Of a DNA stretch of 45,530 bases, positions 34,997 through 43,125 are shown piece by piece. Source of the DNA: an uncultured Prevotellaceae bacterium (GTDB lineage: Bacteria; Bacteroidota; Bacteroidia; Bacteroidales; Bacteroidaceae); contig CAMNCV010000176.1 in assembly GCA_946534585.1 (NCBI GenBank), positions 1-45,530 of the forward strand, in the 5' to 3' direction. Within the stretch, counting starts at the first letter, position 1. Each line of letters starts with the position of its first letter. The notes under the pieces are model-generated. The model was not told the origin of the DNA. It saw only the letters and a list, made by a program, of their open reading frames with translations, and searched no databases. A program made the translations under genes and the position numbers.

Positions 34997-36439
34997 ATGA
35001 AAAAAATATTTGCCATATTGTCTGTCTGCTGCTCAATGTCATTGTTTGCGCAGAATCCAATAGTACAGACCTGGTACACAAGTGATCCCGCACCTATGGT
35101 TTGTGGCGACAAAATATATGTATATACTGGTCATGATGAGGATGGAGCTGATTTCTTCTGGATGCAGGAGTGGCGTGTTTATTCAAGTGAAGATATGGTA
35201 AACTGGACTGACCATGGCTCTCCTCTCAATCTTAGTTCTTTCAAGTGGGCTGATGATCGAGCCTGGGCCTCGCAGTGCATAGAAAGAAACGGACGCTTCT
35301 ATTGGTTTATATGTGCTCATTCTACCATAACAAATGGTATGGCAATAGGCGTGGCTGTGAGTGACAGTCCTACGGGACCATTCTGTGATGCCATAGGCAA
35401 ACCATTATATGATGATGGAAGTTGGGATAACATAGACCCAACGGTGACTATAGATGATGATGGACAGGCGTGGCTCTTTTGGGGAAATCCAACTATAAAC
35501 TATGCCAAGCTGAATGAGAATATGGTATCTTTTGGTAGCGAGGTGAAACAGGTAAAACAGACTGTAGAAGGTTTTGGCTCTCCATTTATAAAAGACAGAC
35601 AGCAGGGAGTAAAATACAAAGATTGCTACACAGAAGGTCCTTGGATAATGCAACGTAGTTTCTTTCCTGTTGACAAAAAAGGACGTAAGGCTAAGAAATC
35701 TCAGAAGCTATATTATCTGCTCTACGCAGCAGGAGGCATACCAGAGCATATAGCTTATTCGACAGCACCGTCGTTTGAAGGACCATGGACATATCGTGGA
35801 GAGATAATGCCACAGGAGTATACAAAGTCGTTTACCAACCATTGTGGAGTGACTGACTTCAAGGGACACTCCTATTTCTTCTACCACACAGGCAAATTAC
35901 CAGGTGGCGGAGGCTTCGGGCGCAGCACTGCCGTTGAAGAGTTTGAGTATAACACAGACGGCACATTCCCCTTGATACACCATACTGATGAGGGTGTCAG
36001 TCCTATAGGCACACTCAATCCTTACTGCCGTCATGAAGCTGAGACGATGGCATGGTCGGTAGGCGTGAAGGCAGAACAGAATGACAAGACAGGAGTATAT
36101 CTAAGCAATATACATAATGGTGACTATATAAAAGTACGCGAAGTTGATTTCGATGCTAACGGATGCACTGATGCCGTAATTAGCGGTTCGCCAAAAACGT
36201 TCAGTGCTACTGTAGCCTCTGCTTTACAAGGCGGAAGTATCGAAGTGAGGCTCGATAGCCTTGATGCTAAACCTATAGCTATACTCAAAGTGCCACATAC
36301 TGGCGGTTGGGAAGAATGGAAAATGGTGACGACAAGCATCACTACGACTGTAAAAGGTAAGCATGACGTGTACTTTGCCTTCAAAGGCATGAAGGGTCCT
36401 AAACTATTCACCTTTGATAATTGGAGATTTAACAGATGA
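34997..36439 (+). CDS. GH43 arabinofuranosidase/xylosidase with C-terminal CBM6
   Basis: 480 residues with a signal peptide to about residue 19 (SMSLFAQ). The GH43 propeller spans ~20-335 with base Asp30 in YTSDPAPMV, modulator Asp147 in NIDPTVTIDDDGQAWLFWG and acid Glu213 in CYTEGPWI. A CBM6-type module spans ~345-480 (CRHEAETMAWSVGV, NGDYIKVREVDF, PHTGGWEEWKMV, FDNWRFNR). GH43-CBM6 enzymes of this layout usually remove arabinose from arabinoxylan; the exact subfamily is uncertain. It is the first gene of its operon, behind a promoter with the candidate operator. It overlaps the next gene by 4 bp (ATGA), so translation is likely coupled. Confidence 0.92.
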   Translation: MKKIFAILSVCCSMSLFAQNPIVQTWYTSDPAPMVCGDKIYVYTGHDEDGADFFWMQEWRVYSSEDMVNWTDHGSPLNLSSFKWADDRAWASQCIERNGRFYWFICAHSTITNGMAIGVAVSDSPTGPFCDAIGKPLYDDGSWDNIDPTVTIDDDGQAWLFWGNPTINYAKLNENMVSFGSEVKQVKQTVEGFGSPFIKDRQQGVKYKDCYTEGPWIMQRSFFPVDKKGRKAKKSQKLYYLLYAAGGIPEHIAYSTAPSFEGPWTYRGEIMPQEYTKSFTNHCGVTDFKGHSYFFYHTGKLPGGGGFGRSTAVEEFEYNTDGTFPLIHHTDEGVSPIGTLNPYCRHEAETMAWSVGVKAEQNDKTGVYLSNIHNGDYIKVREVDFDANGCTDAVISGSPKTFSATVASALQGGSIEVRLDSLDAKPIAILKVPHTGGWEEWKMVTTSITTTVKGKHDVYFAFKGMKGPKLFTFDNWRFNR

Positions 36440-38376
36440 AGAAATGTATTAGTTTTTTAATGGTAGTTAGTTTAGTTAGTAATATTTTATGTGTCAGAGC
36501 GGAGAAGCGTCTCGTAAGTCCTGACAAACGCATTGTTGTTATCATGGACGATAAAAAAGGACAGTTGACGTATGAGGTCTGCCGTGATGGCAAGACCTTC
36601 ATACGTTGTTCTTCTCTCGGACTGACAACGAATTCAGAAAATCTTACTGACGGACTGACGATATCATCATGTCAGATAAGTGACATCAATGATACATATA
36701 CGCTGAATACTTGGAAACAAAGCCGTATAAACTATCAAGTTTCAGAAACCGTGTGCGGTATAGAAAAGAATGGGCGTCATGTTATGGATGTGGTGTTTCG
36801 CATCAGCAACCGTGACGTCGCTTTCTGCTATCGTATATACCCAAAAGACAATACGCTGGTTGCGGTGGTACAGAGCGAGGCAAGTAGCTTTACTTTGCCA
36901 GAAGGTGCGCAGACTTTTCTCTGTCCGCAGTCGAAACCTATGACGGGCTTCGCTCGTACCGCACCGAGTTATGAGACGCGTTATACCCTTGATGACAACA
37001 TGGGCAAGAATGGCTGGGGAGAAGGATATACGTTCCCTTGTTTGTTCAAGACTAATGCCACAGCCCCTGATGTTGCAGATGGATGGGTCTTGATAAGCGA
37101 GACTGGTACGGATGGCAATTATGTCGGCTGCCGACTGCTTAACCATGGTGGAGCTACTTACGGCATAGGCTTCCCACAGCAGGGAGAATTGAACGGTCAG
37201 GGTAGTACGTGTCCGTCTGTCGCTTTGCCTTGTCAGACACCGTGGCGTACCATAACTATAGGCGAAACACTAAAGAATATAGTTGAGACCACCGTGGCCA
37301 ACGACCTCGTGAAACCGAAGTATGCTGCTTCAAGGAATTACGAATATGGTAAGGGCGTTTGGTCATGGATTATTGGCATGGATGCAAGCTGTAACTATGA
37401 CGAACAGAAACGTTATATTGATTTTGCGGCTGCCATGGGCTATCGCTCTGTGCTGATAGATGCTTTATGGGACACGCAGATTGGTTATGAGCGTATAGAA
37501 GATTTGGCTCGATATGGCAAGGAACGTGGAGTGGGACTGTTCTTGTGGTATAACTCCAATGGTTCGTGGAATGATGCACCGCAGGGACCTCGCCACAAGA
37601 TGGATCGCAGTGCTCCGCGCCGTAAGGAAATGGCATGGATGCAAAAAACTGGTATTCTCGGTATTAAAGTCGATTTCTTTGGCGGTGACAAGCAACCTAT
37701 GATGCAACTCTATGAAGATATTCTCACTGATGCTAACGATTATGGCTTGCAGGTGATATTCCACGGATGTACCTTGCCAAGAGGGTGGGAGAGAATGTAT
37801 CCTAACTATGTAGCGTCAGAGGCCGTACTTGCATCGGAGAATATGCACTTCGGACAGAATATGTGTGATGACGAGGCTGTATGCGCCTGCACGCATCCGT
37901 TTATCAGGAATACTGTCGGTTCTATGGATTTCGGTGGCTCCACGCTTAATAAACATTATAATAAGGACAATCAGCATGGCACGGAGCGCAAGACCTCTGA
38001 CGTGTTTGCTCTGGCTACGGCGGTATTATTCCAAAGCAGTGTGCAGCACTTTGCCCTTGCTCCTAACAATTTGACTGATGCTCCTGCGTGGGCTATTGAT
38101 TTCATGAAGACCGTGCCGACGACATGGGACGAAACACGCTTTATTGATGGCTATCCTGGCAAACTATGTGTCATAGCACGTCGTCACGGTGACAAATGGT
38201 ATGTAGCAGGCATATCTTCTGATGCCACACCGATGAAGTATCAGAAAGGCCGGCTGTATATAGGAAAGAGCAAAACCGTCAGTCTGATGGGTACGCTATT
38301 CCCGAAGGGCATAACCCCCGAAGTCTATACTGATAAGGATGCCATTGTAATAGTGGGAAATGTAGATAACCCATAA
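36436..38376 (+). CDS. GH97 glycosidase, probably retaining (alpha-galactosidase-type)
   Basis: 646 residues, usual for GH97. The signal peptide ends near residue 22 (LVSNILCVRA). The N-terminal beta-sandwich (~25-290) begins LVSPDKRIVVIMDDKKGQLTYEV. The catalytic barrel (~300-560) has NYEYGKGVWSWI, MGYRSVLIDALWD, GVGLFLWYNSNGSW and GILGIKVDFFGG, then TLPRGWERMYPNYVASEAV. Asp413 in KVDFF stands where retaining GH97 enzymes have their nucleophile; inverting SusB-type enzymes lack it. Glu468 is a candidate acid/base. Retaining members characterised so far act on alpha-galactosides, so this enzyme may remove alpha-linked galactose or a similar sugar from complex xylans. That is inference. Confidence 0.92.
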   Translation: MKKCISFLMVVSLVSNILCVRAEKRLVSPDKRIVVIMDDKKGQLTYEVCRDGKTFIRCSSLGLTTNSENLTDGLTISSCQISDINDTYTLNTWKQSRINYQVSETVCGIEKNGRHVMDVVFRISNRDVAFCYRIYPKDNTLVAVVQSEASSFTLPEGAQTFLCPQSKPMTGFARTAPSYETRYTLDDNMGKNGWGEGYTFPCLFKTNATAPDVADGWVLISETGTDGNYVGCRLLNHGGATYGIGFPQQGELNGQGSTCPSVALPCQTPWRTITIGETLKNIVETTVANDLVKPKYAASRNYEYGKGVWSWIIGMDASCNYDEQKRYIDFAAAMGYRSVLIDALWDTQIGYERIEDLARYGKERGVGLFLWYNSNGSWNDAPQGPRHKMDRSAPRRKEMAWMQKTGILGIKVDFFGGDKQPMMQLYEDILTDANDYGLQVIFHGCTLPRGWERMYPNYVASEAVLASENMHFGQNMCDDEAVCACTHPFIRNTVGSMDFGGSTLNKHYNKDNQHGTERKTSDVFALATAVLFQSSVQHFALAPNNLTDAPAWAIDFMKTVPTTWDETRFIDGYPGKLCVIARRHGDKWYVAGISSDATPMKYQKGRLYIGKSKTVSLMGTLFPKGITPEVYTDKDAIVIVGNVDNP

Positions 38377-38390
38377 AGAATATACACATC

Positions 38391-38798
38391 ATGAAGATGA
38401 AAGACACATATTACTCACTGCACGTAGGGCAATGGCTCTGCGCCTGCCTGATATTGCTGTGTGCTTTGACAGCAGCGTGTGATGACCGACCCGATAACAT
38501 GACCGTCTTGGATGAGTGGCCTGAGATGTATCCTAATTATATCAATGCTTCGATACCTACGGACATGACACCGCTCAATTTCTCGTTGACGGCAAATGAC
38601 GTGGAGCAAATTGATGTGAGAGTTGTAGGAAGTATGGGCGGTCAACTTCATTCAAGTGGCAAGCATATTGAGCTTGATAAGAAGGAATGGCGCAGTATGT
38701 TGGAACGTAATGTTGGTAGGGAACTCACTTTTACCGTATGTGCAAAGAAAAAAGGTGAATGGGTAAGATACCGTGACTTTCAGGTGTCTGTAAGATGA
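38391..38798 (+). CDS. Small lipoprotein resembling the N-terminal domain of TolB-like/PD40 surface proteins
   Basis: 135 residues with a signal and lipobox (LILLCALTAAC, Cys30). The mature part (WPEMYPNYINASIPTDMTPLNFSL, DVRVVGSMGGQLHSSGKHIEL, EWRSMLERNVGRELTFTVCAKKKGEWVRYRDF) resembles, from memory, the ~110-residue N-terminal domain of large Bacteroidota lipoproteins that continue into a TolB/PD40-type beta-propeller. Here the gene ends exactly after that domain, and the 49 bp before the next gene hold no remnant. It could be a truncated gene or a free-standing domain. It lies between GH97 and GH43 (14 bp and 49 bp gaps), so it is co-transcribed with xylan enzymes. Its function is not known. 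Confidence 0.65.
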   Translation: MKMKDTYYSLHVGQWLCACLILLCALTAACDDRPDNMTVLDEWPEMYPNYINASIPTDMTPLNFSLTANDVEQIDVRVVGSMGGQLHSSGKHIELDKKEWRSMLERNVGRELTFTVCAKKKGEWVRYRDFQVSVR

Positions 38799-38847
38799 GT
38801 GTTGAAAGGCTTGTGAAGTTTCATTCGATAAATAAACACATATTATA

Positions 38848-40491
38848 ATGCTCAAACGTATATCTTTAGTCCTGATGACTGTTGTTATGGCATGGACTTC
38901 TGCTGTAGCTGGTGATTATGATGTGCTCCATGACAGGCGCATACAGAACCCTATGCTCTGGGCCGATGTGCCAGATCCTGACGTTATCCGCGTTGGCGAC
39001 ACTTTCTATCTTGTGAGTACCACGATGCACCTAATGCCTGGCGCCCCAATAATGAAGTCGCGCGACTTGAAAAACTGGCAGACAGTAGGCTATGTTTTCG
39101 ATACCCTTACGGATTCTCCGAAATATGATATGCAGGAGGGCACCGTCTATGGACGTGGCCAGTGGGCTACATCGTTGAAATATCATAATGGCCGCTTCTA
39201 TGCTCTCTTAGCTCCTAACGAGCATGGCAAGATGGGACAAAGCTATATATTCACTGCTGAACAGGCAGAGGGACCGTGGACGCTTCACTCGCGATTGCCT
39301 CACTTCCATGATGCAACGCTGTTTTTCGATGATGATGACAGAGTGTATGTGGTCTATGGTACGGGGGAGATGGTTGAACTGAACTCTACGCTTACTGCTG
39401 TGGTTGATGGCAGCCACCGTCAGCTTTTCAAGCGTGAGGCAGATGAGACTGGCCTCCTTGAGGGTAGTCGTGTAATCAAGCATGACGGTTACTACTATCT
39501 GCTTATGATTAGCCACGTATGGGCACCGGGCAGAAATCGACGTGAGGTGTGCTACAGAGCGAAGAATATTCAAGGGCCATACGAGAAGCAAGTGATACTG
39601 GAGAGTAAGTTTGGTGGCTTTCCCTATGCAGCGCAGGGCACGATTGTTGATTCGGAACATGGCGACTGGTATGGCATAATCTTCCAAGACCGTGGAGCCG
39701 TAGGTCGCGTACTCACGTTAATGCCTTGCAGGTGGATTGACGGATGGCCTATGCTGGGTGACGAAGAGGGTAGGATTCCTGACTTGATGCGCCCGCTGCG
39801 TAGAGGAGAACCTACTGCAAGCATCGTCAGCAACGATGACTTTGACAATGCTGACAGGCTCGGTATTGATTGGCAGTGGAATCATAATCCGGTGAAGTCG
39901 GCATGGAGCCTGAGTGAACGCCCAGGGTATATGCGACTGAAAACCAGCCGGGTTGTGCCTAACCTGTATCTTGCTCCAAACACACTGACACAACGCATGC
40001 TGGGACCTACATGCTCAGCCTGCACAGCAATAGATATTAGTCGGTTGCGCGATGGTGACTGCACGGGCATGGCCGCTTTCAATGGCGACAGCGGCGTGCT
40101 GACAATAAAAAAGAAAGGACGCTCTGCGGTGCTTGAGATGAGCCAGCAAAGTGTATCATTGTCTGATGGTTCAAAGGCCGTAGAAAGCGTGAAGGAAAAT
40201 GTATTGGAAAGCGTGCAGCTCACCACCGTCGGCGGCAAAACTGTTACAAAGGTTTGGCTACGCATTGATGCCGACTTCCGTCCTAACGGCAAGGGTGGTG
40301 GTAATGACATGGCTACGTTCTACTACAGCCTTGATGGTGAACGCTGGACAACCATAGGTCAGCCTTATAAGATGACCTTTGACTACCGTCGTCTCTTCAT
40401 GGGTAGCAAGTATGCCATCTTCTGCTATGCTACGAAGAAGCAAGGAGGCTGTGCTGATGTTGATTTCTTCCGCATTAGTTCGCAGGAATAG
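38848..40491 (+). CDS. GH43 (subfamily 12-like) beta-xylosidase/arabinofuranosidase with C-terminal beta-sandwich
   Basis: 547 residues; signal peptide to about residue 21 (VMAWTSAVAG). GH43 residues: base Asp43 in VPDPDVIRVGDTFYLVST, modulator Asp155 in HDATLFFDDDDRVYVVYG, acid Glu205 in GLLEGSRVIKHDGYYYL. The N-terminal motif with HLMPGAPIMKSRDLKNW resembles subfamily 12 and relatives. The C-terminal ~200 residues (from about SNDDFDNADRLGIDWQWNHNP) are the beta-sandwich domain usual in these longer GH43 enzymes (GH43_C2 or DUF1349-like). It is the last gene of the operon. I see no convincing terminator before the aromatic operon promoter at 40582. Confidence 0.92.
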   Translation: MLKRISLVLMTVVMAWTSAVAGDYDVLHDRRIQNPMLWADVPDPDVIRVGDTFYLVSTTMHLMPGAPIMKSRDLKNWQTVGYVFDTLTDSPKYDMQEGTVYGRGQWATSLKYHNGRFYALLAPNEHGKMGQSYIFTAEQAEGPWTLHSRLPHFHDATLFFDDDDRVYVVYGTGEMVELNSTLTAVVDGSHRQLFKREADETGLLEGSRVIKHDGYYYLLMISHVWAPGRNRREVCYRAKNIQGPYEKQVILESKFGGFPYAAQGTIVDSEHGDWYGIIFQDRGAVGRVLTLMPCRWIDGWPMLGDEEGRIPDLMRPLRRGEPTASIVSNDDFDNADRLGIDWQWNHNPVKSAWSLSERPGYMRLKTSRVVPNLYLAPNTLTQRMLGPTCSACTAIDISRLRDGDCTGMAAFNGDSGVLTIKKKGRSAVLEMSQQSVSLSDGSKAVESVKENVLESVQLTTVGGKTVTKVWLRIDADFRPNGKGGGNDMATFYYSLDGERWTTIGQPYKMTFDYRRLFMGSKYAIFCYATKKQGGCADVDFFRISSQE

Positions 40492-40581
40492 TGTTGACTA
40501 TTGGCGATTGAGACATAACGATCGCTGAATAGTTACGCATAATTACAATGAAACTAAAAAATATTAACGAAAGTTAAAAGA

Positions 40582-40613
40582 TTTGGCGGTTAGAGAGAAA
40601 AAGTGTACCTTTG
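40582..40613 (+). promoter_or_regulatory. Consensus housekeeping promoter of the aromatic amino acid operon
   Basis: TTTG (40582-40585), a 20-bp gap and TACCTTTG (40606-40613) match the Bacteroidota sigma-A promoter (TTTG, N19-21, TAnnTTTG) exactly. The start site is inferred near 40620. Unlike the xylan-locus promoters it has a proper -33 box. Confidence 0.88.
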
Positions 40614-40642
40614 CAGTCGAATTTGAAAAAAGACAAGAAACG

Positions 40643-40717
40643 ATGAATAACTCTTACGCATACTTCTTTTATTTTTACTTTGCAGGAAACTGTGAAGCGG
40701 GAAGTTGCGTGATGTAG
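40643..40717 (+). CDS. Phe/Tyr-rich attenuation leader peptide
   Basis: 24-codon open frame starting ATG at 40643 and ending TAG at 40715-40717, about 23 nt into the inferred transcript. Codons 5-13 read YAYFFYFYF: eight of nine are Phe or Tyr (four each). The frame lies upstream of a terminator hairpin and of pheA. Codons 19-22 overlap the antiterminator strand. This is the layout of a classical ribosome-mediated attenuator: scarce charged Phe- or Tyr-tRNA stalls the ribosome on the aromatic run. The peptide itself probably has no function. Confidence 0.88.
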   Translation: MNNSYAYFFYFYFAGNCEAGSCVM

Positions 40718-40792
40718 TTCAACTTAAGAGATTAAAGCAAACATGATATTGCAAGATTTCCCGCATAGCAGCCAAGCTACGCGGGATTTTTT
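40697..40792 (+). terminator. Attenuator terminator with competing antiterminator in front of pheA
   Basis: Terminator: TCCCGC with GCGGGA (40759-40764 with 40781-40786), an A-C mismatch, TAGC with GCTA, a 6-nt loop, then TTTTTT (40787-40792). Antiterminator: GCGGGAA (40697-40703) pairs with TTCCCGC (40758-40764), and TTGC (40705-40708) pairs with GCAA (40751-40754). The two structures share 40759-40764 and exclude each other. The upstream antiterminator strand lies in the last codons of the leader peptide, so a ribosome reaching the stop codon covers it, and one stalled on the aromatic codons leaves it free. Confidence 0.9.
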
Positions 40793-40835
40793 GTTAACAA
40801 ATGATGGTCAAGACAACAAACAACACAATATAACA

Positions 40836-41666
40836 ATGAAACGAATAGCAATACAAGGCGAACTGGGAAGCTTCCACGACATTACGGCGAAGCACTGCTT
40901 TAATGGTGAGCAGATGCAGATTATATGCTGTGCTACGTTTGAGGAGGTGTTTCAGAACATGAAGCAAGACCCTACGGTCATAGGCATCATGGCTATAGAG
41001 AACACGATTGCCGGTTCGCTGTTGCACAACTATGAACTGCTGCGTGATTCAGGTATGACCATCGTGGGCGAGCACAAGACCCACATAAGCCACTGCATCT
41101 GTGCGCTGCCTGGACAGTCGCTTGATGAATTGACAGAGGTACATTCTCACCCCGTGGCACTGGCTCAGTGCTACCATTACCTGTCGAAGCACCCTAACTT
41201 GAAGATGGTAGAGTGTGAGGACACTGCCGGTTCGGCAATGGAAATAGCAGCAAAGGGACTGAAGGGCGTGGCTGCTATATGTCATGCTGATGCTGCTGAG
41301 ATGTACGGCCTTGAGGTGTTGGAGAACCATATAGAGGATAATCCGCACAACTTCACGCGCTTTCTCATTATGACCGACCCACGCAAGGCTGACTTCCTGC
41401 GTGCCTTGAACGAAGCAAACAAGTCGAGCATCGTATTCTCGCTGCCCCATGAGGAAGGCTCTCTGTCGCAGGTGCTGTCGATACTGTCGTTCTATAAGAT
41501 TAACCTCACTAAGATTCAGTCGCTGCCTATTATCGGTAAAGAGTGGGAGTATCTGTTTTATGTTGACGTGACCTACGACGACCTTACGCGCTATCGCCAG
41601 AGCATAGATGCCATAACGCCGCTCACGCGCGACTTGACAATCCTTGGTGAGTATAAGGCAGCGTAA
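40836..41666 (+). CDS. pheA: Prephenate dehydratase (monofunctional)
   Basis: 276 residues; converts prephenate to phenylpyruvate, the committed step to phenylalanine. I chose ATG 40836 (MKRIAIQGELGSFHD). The in-frame ATG at 40743 would begin before the attenuator hairpin and add 31 unconserved residues. The catalytic domain spans ~1-190, with AIENTIAGSLLHNYELL (~53-69) and the essential TRF motif at 174-176 (HNFTRFLIM). A C-terminal ACT domain (~196-275) would bind phenylalanine. The usual GALV and ESRP motifs read EGSLSQVL and KIQSLP here, so feedback inhibition may differ. There is no chorismate mutase domain; that activity is fused to the DAHP synthase downstream. Confidence 0.95.
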   Translation: MKRIAIQGELGSFHDITAKHCFNGEQMQIICCATFEEVFQNMKQDPTVIGIMAIENTIAGSLLHNYELLRDSGMTIVGEHKTHISHCICALPGQSLDELTEVHSHPVALAQCYHYLSKHPNLKMVECEDTAGSAMEIAAKGLKGVAAICHADAAEMYGLEVLENHIEDNPHNFTRFLIMTDPRKADFLRALNEANKSSIVFSLPHEEGSLSQVLSILSFYKINLTKIQSLPIIGKEWEYLFYVDVTYDDLTRYRQSIDAITPLTRDLTILGEYKAA

Positions 41667-41823
41667 CCTCCTGATTCTCTCTCTACATCTCACCCCTGAG
41701 TGAGGGAGAAAAAATTACTATCAGACTAATATTAACAATTGTAAAAAACAAATCCCCTTGTAATGAAGAATTCCCCTCACGGAGGGAAAGAAGCCCACAG
41801 GGCAGAAAAGGGTACTGATTATT

Positions 41824-42990
41824 ATGAATATACAACCAGCAGACCGTCTTTCAACGGTACAGGAATATTACTTCAGTCGCAAACTGAAAGAAGTGGCAAA
41901 ACTCAATGCTGAGGGAAAGGATATAATATCATTGGCTATCGGTTCGCCTGATATGCCACCATCGCAGGCTACTATCGACAAACTCTGCAAGGTGGCTTAC
42001 CGCCCCGATGCCCACGGCTATCAGCCCACGGTTGGCGTGCCTGAGTTGCGCCAGGCTATGGCAGGGTTCTACAAGCGTTGGTACAACGTGGAAGTGGATC
42101 CGCAGACAGAGATACAGCCCATGATTGGTTCGAAGGAGGCTATACTCCATGTTACGCTGGCCTTGTGTAACCCTGGCGATGAGGTACTGGTGCCTAACCC
42201 GGGTTATCCTACATACACCTCGCTCTCGAAGATATTGGGACAGAAGATAGTAAACTACGACTTGCTGGAAAGCAACGGCTGGCAGCCCGATTTCGGGCAG
42301 TTGGAGCAGATGGACCTGAGCCGCGTAAAACTGATGTGGACCAACTACCCCAATATGCCAACGGGTGGCGATGCACAGCGCAAGACATACGAAAGGCTGG
42401 TGAAGTTTGCTCAGGACCATAACATAGTGATAGTGAATGACAACCCTTACTCACTCATTCTCAATGACCATCCGCAGTCGATAATGCAGGTGGAGGGGGC
42501 TAAGGACTGCTGCATAGAGTTCAACTCTATGTCGAAAAGCCATAATATGCCGGGCTGGCGCGTGGGTATGGTGGTCACTAACAGCACGTGGATACAGTGG
42601 ATATTGAAGATAAAGTCGAATATTGACAGCGGAACCTTCCGTGGCATACAGCTTGCTGCCGCCGAGGCTTACAACAATACTGACGATTGGCACAGCGAGT
42701 TTAACTACACGAACTACAAGCGTCGTCGTGAGATTGCAGAGCAGATAATGGATGCCCTGGATTGTAAGTACGACCGAAAGTCGGTGGGTATGTTCCTGTG
42801 GGGCAGGATACCAGAAAAGTATAAGACCTGTGAGGAACTCACAGAGCGAGTGCTTCATGAGGCACGAGTATTCATCACTCCAGGCTTTATCTTTGGTTCA
42901 AACGGTGAAAGATACATCCGCATTTCGCTTTGTGCTAAGGATGAGAATATGCGCGACGCACTGCAGAGAATACAGCAGGTATTCAACTGA
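41824..42990 (+). CDS. PLP-dependent class I/II aminotransferase, probably aromatic
   Basis: 388-residue fold-type I aminotransferase. The PLP lysine is Lys238 in SMSKSHNMPGWRVG, the cofactor Asp206 is in VNDNPYS, the substrate-loop motif is NYPNMPTGG (~174-182), and a C-terminal Arg binds the carboxylate (GERYIRISL). Sequence resembles the LL-diaminopimelate/aspartate aminotransferase-like group. Its position between pheA and the DAHP synthase-chorismate mutase gene suggests it aminates phenylpyruvate and 4-hydroxyphenylpyruvate to Phe and Tyr; a role in lysine synthesis is the alternative. The 157-bp gap upstream holds a short inverted repeat (CTCACCCCTGAGTGAG) and the sequence CCCCTCACGGAGGG, but no clear terminator or promoter. 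Confidence 0.85.
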   Translation: MNIQPADRLSTVQEYYFSRKLKEVAKLNAEGKDIISLAIGSPDMPPSQATIDKLCKVAYRPDAHGYQPTVGVPELRQAMAGFYKRWYNVEVDPQTEIQPMIGSKEAILHVTLALCNPGDEVLVPNPGYPTYTSLSKILGQKIVNYDLLESNGWQPDFGQLEQMDLSRVKLMWTNYPNMPTGGDAQRKTYERLVKFAQDHNIVIVNDNPYSLILNDHPQSIMQVEGAKDCCIEFNSMSKSHNMPGWRVGMVVTNSTWIQWILKIKSNIDSGTFRGIQLAAAEAYNNTDDWHSEFNYTNYKRRREIAEQIMDALDCKYDRKSVGMFLWGRIPEKYKTCEELTERVLHEARVFITPGFIFGSNGERYIRISLCAKDENMRDALQRIQQVFN

Positions 42991-42993
42991 GCA

Positions 42994-43078
42994 GCAATCG
43001 CATAGCTTTTACAGTGTAATCAGATAGCTTTTACAGTGCAATCGCATAGCTTTTACAACGTAATCGCATAGCTTTTAT
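42994..43078. repeat. 22-bp-period repeat array 4 inside the aromatic operon
   Basis: Four tandem units of exactly 22 bp (GCAATCGCATAGCTTTTACAGT type) lie in the gap between the aminotransferase and DAHP synthase genes. They are the cleanest head-to-tail copies in the window; the second arm reads AGCTTTTAC rather than AGCGATTAC, so the palindrome is weaker. Confidence 0.88.
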
Positions 43079-43125
43079 AAAACAAAGAAAATCAACTACA
43101 TAAAACACAAAATAAGAATAAGAAA

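Noticed and set aside
40743..40835. Upstream in-frame extension of pheA by 31 residues
   Set aside because: It would put the start before the attenuator hairpin and translate through the terminator. The added residues are unlike any PheA, and ATG 40836 gives a normal N-terminus.
41667..41823. Possible terminator or second promoter between pheA and the aminotransferase gene
   Set aside because: The inverted repeat CTCACCCCTGAGTGAG is followed by A-rich, not T-rich, sequence, and no TAnnTTTG box is present. I treat the genes as one operon.
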